In this document: positions 1 through 4,581 of the stretch, piece after piece
Numbering within the stretch: the first letter of the stretch is position 1
How the letters are laid out: the number at the start of each line of letters is the position of its first letter
From: Bordetella parapertussis
GTDB lineage: Bacteria; Pseudomonadota; Gammaproteobacteria; Burkholderiales; Burkholderiaceae_B
Direction of reading: 5' to 3'
Length of the DNA: 5,725 nucleotides
Assembly: GCA_943331855.1 (NCBI GenBank)
Contig: CALQNE010000232.1
Location: 1 to 5,725 of the forward strand
Position numbers and translations under genes: made by a program
The notes under the pieces: model-generated
What the model saw: the letters and a program-made list of their open reading frames with translations, nothing else
What the model was told of the DNA's origin: nothing
The model's database searches: none

Positions 1-135
1 CACATTGAAGATACGATTGATCCGCTGGTCACAGCGGTTTCAGCAGCACTGATTTACATCACCATGATTGCGATTTTTATTCTTGATCGCGCTATCGGAC
101 TTGAAAAACTTTTTGTTGGAAAGGGACGTGCTTGA
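1..135 (+). CDS. ABC transporter permease, C-terminal end (PotC-like, partial)
   Basis: The reading frame is open from the first base to TGA at 133-135 and gives the last 44 residues of a protein whose start lies outside the window. Residues 9-28 (PLVTAVSAALIYITMIAIFI) form one hydrophobic membrane-spanning helix, followed by a short charged tail (LDRAIGLEKLFVGKGRA). A final helix with a short basic cytoplasmic tail, preceded by an acidic IEDTIDP stretch, is how inner-membrane permeases of the spermidine/putrescine/opine ABC importer family usually end. The stop overlaps the start of the next gene by one base (TGATG), so transport and oxidation genes are probably co-translated. Only the end is seen, so the assignment to the PotC-type subfamily is an inference; membrane protein is firm, permease is likely, substrate is unknown. 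Confidence 0.66.
   Translation, partial: HIEDTIDPLVTAVSAALIYITMIAIFILDRAIGLEKLFVGKGRA
121..126 (+). promoter_or_regulatory. Ribosome binding site of the beta-1 gene
   Basis: AAGGGA lies within the 3' end of the permease gene, eight bases before the ATG at 135. It supports ATG 135 over the TTG at 132, which would add only one residue and lies closer to the site. Confidence 0.6.
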
Positions 136-1307
136 TGAGCAACACAATAGAACACGAGGCGCTTGCGCCACCGCGACCGCGGCACCATAAAGGGGTGTAC
201 GACGCCTTGGTCATTGGGGGCGGCTTGGTGGGATCGGCTGTCGCGTTTGGCTTGCGTCAAAAAGTCGATCACGTTGCGGTGCTTGATGAAGGCGATATCG
301 CTTTCCGTGCCTCTCGCGGCAATTTTGGTTTAGTGTGGGTGCAGAGCAAAGGCATGGGCATGCCTGCCTATGGGCACTGGACAATGTCCTCTCAAGCCTT
401 GTGGCCACAGCTGGCAAGCCTGCTCGCTGACATCACAGGTTTAGAGGTTGGCCTCGAGCAGCAGGGCGGATTGCATCCCGTCTTAAACGAAGAAGAATAC
501 GAACAACGCATCAAGTTCATGACCACGCTGATGGGCCAACCCGGCATGGTGCAGTACGACTGGAAAATGCTGGATCACAAAGAGCTTAAAGATTTGGTGC
601 CAGGTATTGGCCCCGAGGTGTTGGGTGCCACCCATACGTCAGTCGACGGTGTCGCGAATCCGTTGAAGATGTTACGCGCGTTGCACACGGCCTTTGATCG
701 CCAAAAGGTTGACTACCTACCGCTGCATCCTGTGGGTGAGATTGAGCAAAAAAATGGCGTCTTTGAAATGACCACACCACACGGTTTGATTCGCGCCCAT
801 AAGGTGGTGTTGGCGTCAGGGTTAAATAATCAGACACTGGGTAACAAGGTGGGCCTCTCAATCCCCGTACGACCACAACGCGGCCAGATCGTGGTGCTAG
901 AGCGCACGCGTCGTATGTTGCATACGCCGTTCAGCACGCTGCGTCAGATGGATGAAGGCACTTGGTTGATTGGGGATTCACAAGAAGAAGCGGGTTATGT
1001 CGATGGCATCGTTGGTTTGCCGGTGTTGGCGACCTTGGCCGATCGTGCTGTCCGTACGATGCCGGCGTTGAAGCACGTGCGCGTCGTGCGCTCTTGGTCT
1101 GCGTTGCGCGTGATGTCAAAAGACGGGTTTCCTATTTACGAACAATCTTCCACGCACCCAGGTGCGTTTGTGGCGACGTGCCACAGCGGCGTGACCTTGG
1201 CTGCCGCGCACGCCTTGCGCATCGCCCCCATGGTCATTGAGGGCGCGTTGCCCGACACGATGGCTCCTTTTTCGACTCGGAGGTTTCATGTACAACAGGC
1301 TGCCTGA
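135..1307 (+). CDS. FAD-dependent amine oxidoreductase, DAO family (beta-1 subunit, opine-oxidase-B-like)
   Basis: This 390-residue cytoplasmic flavoprotein should oxidise a C-N bond of an amino or imino acid. A roughly 20-residue Pro/Arg/His-rich leader precedes the FAD-binding Rossmann unit: GGGLVG at residues 28-33 and D51-E52 at the end of the second strand (VAVLDEGD). RASRGNFGLVWVQSKG (58-73), PVRPQRGQ (244-251), the W320-SALRVMSKDGFPI stretch and CHSGVTLAAAHA (349-360) are the conserved blocks of DAO-fold catalytic subunits; the RASRGNFGL block resembles the OoxB/NoxB-like branch as I remember it. The length is normal for the family. The gene begins inside the permease stop codon and its last 20 bases overlap the [2Fe-2S] subunit gene, so a complex with the gamma and alpha proteins is the natural reading. 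ATG 135 is chosen for its ribosome site; a GTG at 195 would remove the leader but has no good ribosome site. The DAO-fold assignment is firm and the substrate is unknown. Confidence 0.86.
   Translation: MSNTIEHEALAPPRPRHHKGVYDALVIGGGLVGSAVAFGLRQKVDHVAVLDEGDIAFRASRGNFGLVWVQSKGMGMPAYGHWTMSSQALWPQLASLLADITGLEVGLEQQGGLHPVLNEEEYEQRIKFMTTLMGQPGMVQYDWKMLDHKELKDLVPGIGPEVLGATHTSVDGVANPLKMLRALHTAFDRQKVDYLPLHPVGEIEQKNGVFEMTTPHGLIRAHKVVLASGLNNQTLGNKVGLSIPVRPQRGQIVVLERTRRMLHTPFSTLRQMDEGTWLIGDSQEEAGYVDGIVGLPVLATLADRAVRTMPALKHVRVVRSWSALRVMSKDGFPIYEQSSTHPGAFVATCHSGVTLAAAHALRIAPMVIEGALPDTMAPFSTRRFHVQQAA
1279..1283 (+). promoter_or_regulatory. Ribosome binding site deciding the gamma subunit start
   Basis: GGAGG sits inside the end of the beta-1 gene, four bases before ATG 1288. 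The spacing is tight but this is the strongest Shine-Dalgarno match in the window. It favours 1288 over the in-frame ATG at 1237, which would add 17 residues unrelated to the ferredoxin fold. Confidence 0.65.
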
Positions 1308-1596
1308 AGCAGAGCAAGCCTTAGCGCTTGCGTCAGTGATTGTCACCATCAACGGTAAAGCCGTGCAATGTCGCGAAGGCGATAGCGTCGCTGCGGCCCT
1401 TTTAGCCGCGGGCTTGAACGAGTGTCGTGACACCGCAGTGAAAGACGTGCCACGCGGTCCGTTTTGTTTGATGGGTATTTGTTATGACTGCCTGGTGATG
1501 ATAGATGATCAACCCAATCAGCAAGGCTGCATGATCCCCGTGCGCAGCGGCATGAAAATCGAACGCCAACACGGCGCACGTGAGGTGCAGGCATGA
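1288..1596 (+). CDS. (2Fe-2S)-binding protein, gamma subunit of heteromeric amine dehydrogenase (HcnA/OoxX-like)
   Basis: This 102-residue protein has a plant-type ferredoxin fold (Fer2_4-like). It should carry one [2Fe-2S] cluster that relays electrons within a flavoprotein complex. Four cluster cysteines are visible at C60, C65, C68 and C81, in the pattern Cx4Cx2Cx12C, within GPFCLMGICYDCLVMID and QQGCMIPVRSGM. The N-terminal strand pair VIVTINGKAVQCREGDSVAAAL (in part, about residues 17-38) matches the small sarcosine oxidase alpha N-domain and HcnA-type proteins. Family members are about 90-110 residues, so the length fits. It overlaps the beta-1 gene by 20 bases and the alpha gene by four (ATGA), a strong sign of coupled translation and of an equimolar complex. 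By homology it acts as an electron-transfer subunit without its own catalysis. The Fe-S role is well supported; the partner beta subunit is uncertain. Confidence 0.9.
   Translation: MYNRLPEAEQALALASVIVTINGKAVQCREGDSVAAALLAAGLNECRDTAVKDVPRGPFCLMGICYDCLVMIDDQPNQQGCMIPVRSGMKIERQHGAREVQA
1582..1585 (+). promoter_or_regulatory. Ribosome binding site of the alpha gene
   Basis: GAGG lies seven bases before ATG 1593, at normal spacing, inside the 3' end of the gamma gene. This supports ATG 1593; the in-frame ATG at 1605 would still keep the whole FAD motif but would be 19 bases from this site. Confidence 0.55.
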
Positions 1597-3056
1597 TCAC
1601 TACGATGAAGTGTGATTTGTTAGTCGTGGGTGCGGGGCCTGCTGGTTTGGCTGCGGCTACAACCGCTGCGCAACAAGGTATCTCGACGATTTTGTTAGAT
1701 GAACAGGCCGCACCCGGTGGGCAGATTTATCGTGCGATCACTTCAACGCCGATCCGCGAGCGAAAGATTCTAGGCGACGACTATTGGCACGGTGAGTCGT
1801 TACTCGAGCCCTTCAAACACTCGGGCGCGCAGTACATCCCCGGCGCAACGGTCTGGGCGGTCGCACAAATGACGGTTGCTGATGCCACGCAAGGTTTCGA
1901 AGTGGGCTATTCGGTGGCGGGCGAGGCGCGTATGTTGCACGCCAAACAGATCGTGCTGGCTACGGGCGCGCAAGAGCGTCCATTTCCGATCCCAGGTTGG
2001 ACTCTGCCAGGGGTAATCACGGCAGGCGCTGCACAAATTTTGCTGAAGTCGTCTGGGATGGTGCCAGGCAAAGGTACGGTGTTGGCTGGCTGTGGCCCCT
2101 TGTTGTATCTCATCGCATGGCAATATTTAAATGCTGGGATCAAGGTCGACGCGTTGCTCGACACCACTCCGCCTGGTCGGTTGGGCAAGGCTTTACCCCA
2201 TGTCTGGGGGTTTTTGACTTCGCCTTATCTTTTCAAAGGGTTGAAGCTCTTGCGTGAAGTCAAAGCGCAAGTGCGTATTGTGAAAGGCGTGACGTCGCTT
2301 GAGGCACTAGCGGGCGCTGCCCCAAATGATCAGACCTTGCAAAGCGTTCGCTTTACTGCGGGTGGCCAGACCGAGACGCTTGCCGTGTCGCAGTTGCTCT
2401 TGCATCAGGGCGTGATTCCCAATATCAATCTCGCTCAGGCGGTAGGTGTTGAACAACAATGGAATGAGTTGTTGTTGTGTTGGGAGCCCAAGGTTGACCT
2501 TTGGGGTGGCACTAATGTGCCGTCGGTCAGCATTGCCGGTGATGGCGGCGGCATAGCGGGCGCCTTGGCCGCCGAGCATCGTGGCCGTCTGTCTGCGCTA
2601 CAGGTTGCGCACCAGCTGGGCAAGATCACGGCAGCGCAAAGAGACGCGGCTAGTGTCGCGCCGCGTGCTGCGTTGGCGCGTGCAGTGCAAGGGCGCGAAT
2701 TTTTTGACACGCTGTATCAGGCACCCGCGCAATTTCGTTTGCCCACGGGCGACACCATCGTGTGTCGTTGCGAAGAAATCACTGCTGGTCAGGTGCGCGA
2801 AACGGTCAGCTTAGGATGCCCTGGTCCTAATCAGATGAAATCCTTTTTGCGCTGTGGCATGGGTCCGTGTCAGGGGCGCTTTTGTAGCGTGACGGTGACT
2901 GAACTGATTGCACAAGAACGCAACGTCACCCCGCAAGAGGTGGGCCATTATCGTTTGCGCTTTCCAACCAAGCCGTTAACACTTGGTGAGTTGGCAGCAC
3001 TGCCACAAACAGACGACTCTAAAAAAGCCGTGATCCGTTTAAAGAAACCGGTGTAA
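1593..3056 (+). CDS. FAD/NAD(P)-type oxidoreductase with C-terminal BFD-like domain, alpha subunit (HcnB/OoxA-like)
   Basis: This 487-residue alpha subunit belongs to the heteromeric amine dehydrogenase superfamily. The FAD-binding motif is at the N-terminus (VVGAGPAGLAAA, residues 11-22, then LLDEQAAPGGQIYR at 34-47). ATGAQERPFPIPGWTLPGV lies at about 123-141, a second dinucleotide-fold loop at 163-171 (VLAGCGPLL), and SIAGDGGGIAGALAAE at 313-328 closes the flavin site. A BFD-like tail follows, with C391, C393, C421 and C426 (CxCx27Cx4C, in VCRCEEIT and RCGMGPCQGRFC) and a further C431. In relatives these cysteines bind an iron-sulphur cluster or a metal. The second loop lacks the third glycine of a GxGxxG motif, as is common in this family, where it may bind another nucleotide or nothing. 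The length matches HcnB/OoxA proteins (about 460-510). The start overlaps the gamma stop (ATGA). Electrons from the beta flavin probably pass through this protein to the respiratory chain. The family is firm and the substrate unknown. Confidence 0.9.
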   Translation: MITTMKCDLLVVGAGPAGLAAATTAAQQGISTILLDEQAAPGGQIYRAITSTPIRERKILGDDYWHGESLLEPFKHSGAQYIPGATVWAVAQMTVADATQGFEVGYSVAGEARMLHAKQIVLATGAQERPFPIPGWTLPGVITAGAAQILLKSSGMVPGKGTVLAGCGPLLYLIAWQYLNAGIKVDALLDTTPPGRLGKALPHVWGFLTSPYLFKGLKLLREVKAQVRIVKGVTSLEALAGAAPNDQTLQSVRFTAGGQTETLAVSQLLLHQGVIPNINLAQAVGVEQQWNELLLCWEPKVDLWGGTNVPSVSIAGDGGGIAGALAAEHRGRLSALQVAHQLGKITAAQRDAASVAPRAALARAVQGREFFDTLYQAPAQFRLPTGDTIVCRCEEITAGQVRETVSLGCPGPNQMKSFLRCGMGPCQGRFCSVTVTELIAQERNVTPQEVGHYRLRFPTKPLTLGELAALPQTDDSKKAVIRLKKPV

Positions 3057-3059
3057 GCC

Positions 3060-3064
3060 TGAGG
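3060..3064 (+). promoter_or_regulatory. Probable ribosome binding site of the beta-2 gene
   Basis: TGAGG lies in the 19-base gap after the alpha gene, eleven bases before ATG 3076. The spacing is on the long side, which may lower beta-2 translation relative to the coupled genes upstream. No promoter or hairpin is seen in the gap. Confidence 0.4.
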
Positions 3065-3075
3065 CAACTATTGCA

Positions 3076-4233
3076 ATGACTGAACACGCGCATGCCGCAC
3101 CCGTCATCATTATTGGTGGCGGTTTGCATGGCAGCTCAACTGCACTGCATTTGGCGCGCGCGGGTGTTCACGCGTTGGTGCTTGAAAAAAACTACATTGC
3201 CCGTCATGCGTCTGGAGTTAATGCCGGCGGCGTGCGAACGTTGAGTCGACATTTGGCTGAGGTGCCGCTATCACTGGCGTCGCGTGAAATCTGGTTAAAG
3301 ATACAAGACTGGGTCGACGACGATTGCGGCTTTGATCAAAACGGCCAGATGCGTATTGCCGAAGACGAGGCAGATGTTGCAACATTGCGCGCTCGCTTAC
3401 AGACCATGCATGACCATGGCTATACCCACGAAGAGTGGCTAGACGCTGACGAGGTGCGTGCGATTGTGCCGGCGATTACGCCCAGCATTCAGGGTGGTTT
3501 GATTGTGCGCGCCGATGGGTCAGCCGACCCCTACCGCACGACGCGTGCTTTCAGATTTAAAGCGCAAAGCTTAGGCGCGCGCGTGATCGAAGGGATACAG
3601 GTGCAGCAGCTGCAACGCAGTGCGGGTCAGTGGCAGGTGCGAACCGATCAAGGTCTTTTTACTGCGCCTGTTTTGGTGAACTGTGCAGGTGCCTGGGCCG
3701 ATAAAATCGCGGCGCAGATGGGTGAGCCTGTGCCCCTTGATCCGGTCGGGCCCATGATGCTGGTTACGACAGCGATGCCGCATTTTTTAGATCCCGTCGT
3801 GTTGGGCACTGGGCGCCCGTTGTCATTTAAGCAACGGGCCAACGGCACGGTACTGATTGGCGGGGGTCGTTTGGCCTATGTCGATCGTGAACGTGACTGG
3901 AGTGAACTTGATTTCAGACAACTTGCCCAAGGTGCGCGCACGGTATGTGATTTGTTTCCACACATGAAACAAGCGATCATTAGCCGCGGCTGGGCCGGTA
4001 TTGAAGCGCAGATGCCTGACGGGATTCCCGTCATTGGCCCGAGCAGTACTGAACAAGACCTGTATCATGCCTTTGGGTTCTCGGCACATGGCTTTCAGAT
4101 GGGGCCCATCGTTGGCAAGATTACCGCTGACTTGATTACGACGGGTCAAACGGATTTACCGATTACCCCTTTTTCAATCGCGCGCTTTCAAACAGGTGCG
4201 CCTTTTCTTACTCAGGAGCATTTTCATGGCTGA
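3076..4233 (+). CDS. FAD-dependent oxidoreductase, DAO family (beta-2 subunit, HcnC/sarcosine oxidase beta-like)
   Basis: This is a second, divergent 385-residue DAO-fold flavoprotein, cytoplasmic and without a signal peptide. The FAD motif is VIIIGGGLHGSSTALHLA (residues 10-27; G14, G16 and G19), with E37 at the end of the second strand (VLEKNY). RHASGVNAGGVRTLSRHLAE (43-62) is a signature stretch of one SoxB/HcnC-like branch, and its arginines R54 and R58 are candidates for contacting a substrate carboxylate or the flavin. VNCAGAWADKIA (201-212), GWAGIEAQMPDGIPVIG (305-321) and GFSAHGFQMGPIVG (334-347) are the usual C-terminal blocks. The length is normal for the family. It follows alpha by 19 bases and overlaps RidA by eight, so gamma-alpha-beta-2 repeats the gene order of hcnABC. 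It differs from beta-1 in its FAD loop, signature stretch and C-terminus, so the pair is not a recent duplication. Whether beta-1 or beta-2 is the partner of alpha-gamma, or both, cannot be told from sequence alone. Confidence 0.87.
   Translation: MTEHAHAAPVIIIGGGLHGSSTALHLARAGVHALVLEKNYIARHASGVNAGGVRTLSRHLAEVPLSLASREIWLKIQDWVDDDCGFDQNGQMRIAEDEADVATLRARLQTMHDHGYTHEEWLDADEVRAIVPAITPSIQGGLIVRADGSADPYRTTRAFRFKAQSLGARVIEGIQVQQLQRSAGQWQVRTDQGLFTAPVLVNCAGAWADKIAAQMGEPVPLDPVGPMMLVTTAMPHFLDPVVLGTGRPLSFKQRANGTVLIGGGRLAYVDRERDWSELDFRQLAQGARTVCDLFPHMKQAIISRGWAGIEAQMPDGIPVIGPSSTEQDLYHAFGFSAHGFQMGPIVGKITADLITTGQTDLPITPFSIARFQTGAPFLTQEHFHG
4214..4218 (+). promoter_or_regulatory. Ribosome binding site deciding the RidA start
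   Basis: AGGAG lies within the last codons of the beta-2 gene, seven bases before ATG 4226. It favours ATG 4226 over an in-frame ATG at 4196, whose extra ten residues (MRLFLLRSIF) are not part of the RidA fold. Confidence 0.65.
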
Positions 4234-4579
4234 TATCACCCGCTTGGATTCAAACGCACGGCTTAGCCGCGTGGTCATTCATGGCGATACGGTTTATGTT
4301 GCAGGCATCACTTCAAGCGTCCAGGGCGACATCGTGGCGCAAACGCGCGATGTATTCAAACAGATCGATGGCTATTTAGCTGCAGCGGGTTCAGACAAGC
4401 ATCATCTGTTAACTGCACAAATCTGGCTCAGAGACATCACTGCGGATTTTGCGGGTATGAATAGTGTGTGGGCTGAGTGGGCACCAAAAGAGGCGTTGCC
4501 AACACGCGCAACAGGCGAGGTCAAGCTGGCTGCGCCTGACTTGTTGGTTGAGGTGATCGTTTCTGCCGCAAAAAAATAA
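4226..4579 (+). CDS. RidA family protein (reactive imine/enamine deaminase)
   Basis: This 117-residue protein has the small YjgF/YER057c/UK114 fold, which forms cytosolic homotrimers with active sites between subunits. RidA proteins hydrolyse reactive imines or enamines to a carbonyl and ammonia. Visible blocks are VYVAGITSSVQGDIVAQTRD (about 23-42), IDGYLAAAGSDKHHLLTAQI (47-66), FAGMNSVWAEW (75-85), LPTRATGEVKL (91-101) and LVEVIVSA (107-114). R94 is at the place of the key arginine (R105 in E. coli RidA), and E109 at that of the conserved glutamate, so deaminase activity is plausible. The QTRDVFKQID and MNSVWAEW blocks suggest the YjgH-like branch that often sits beside amine oxidases, not the housekeeping RidA. 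The start overlaps beta-2 by eight bases, which ties it to the imine-forming enzymes upstream: their product is a natural substrate. The exact imine is unknown. Confidence 0.91.
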   Translation: MADITRLDSNARLSRVVIHGDTVYVAGITSSVQGDIVAQTRDVFKQIDGYLAAAGSDKHHLLTAQIWLRDITADFAGMNSVWAEWAPKEALPTRATGEVKLAAPDLLVEVIVSAAKK

Positions 4580-4581
4580 GC

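Noticed and set aside
1237..1287. 17-residue N-terminal extension of the gamma subunit from ATG 1237
   Set aside because: The extension is translated from within the beta-1 gene, has no visible ribosome site and does not fit the ferredoxin fold; ATG 1288 follows GGAGG.
1116..1600. Minus-strand open frames of 83 and 105 codons over the beta-1/gamma junction
   Set aside because: Both are antisense to well-supported genes and have no motif or ribosome site that I can recognise.
2581..2814. 77-codon plus-strand frame inside the alpha gene
   Set aside because: Out-of-frame shadow in the alpha coding region, Arg/Ser/Cys-rich, with no domain.
3057..3075. Terminator or internal promoter between alpha and beta-2
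   Set aside because: Only 19 bases are available and no stem-loop, T-run or -35/-10 pair is seen.
4196..4225. Ten-residue N-terminal extension of RidA from ATG 4196
   Set aside because: AGGAG at 4214-4218 points to ATG 4226, and the usual RidA N-terminus begins there.
135..4233. Naming the genes as D-hydroxyproline dehydrogenase, sarcosine oxidase or octopine oxidase
   Set aside because: The subunits fit the superfamily, but no diagnostic partner (such as hydroxyproline epimerase, pyrroline deaminase, or folate/serine genes) is visible, so a substrate-specific name is not justified.
135..4233. Beta-1 and beta-2 as a recent tandem duplication
   Set aside because: They share only the generic DAO-fold motifs; the FAD loops (GGGLVG versus GGGLHG), the following signature stretches and the C-termini all differ.
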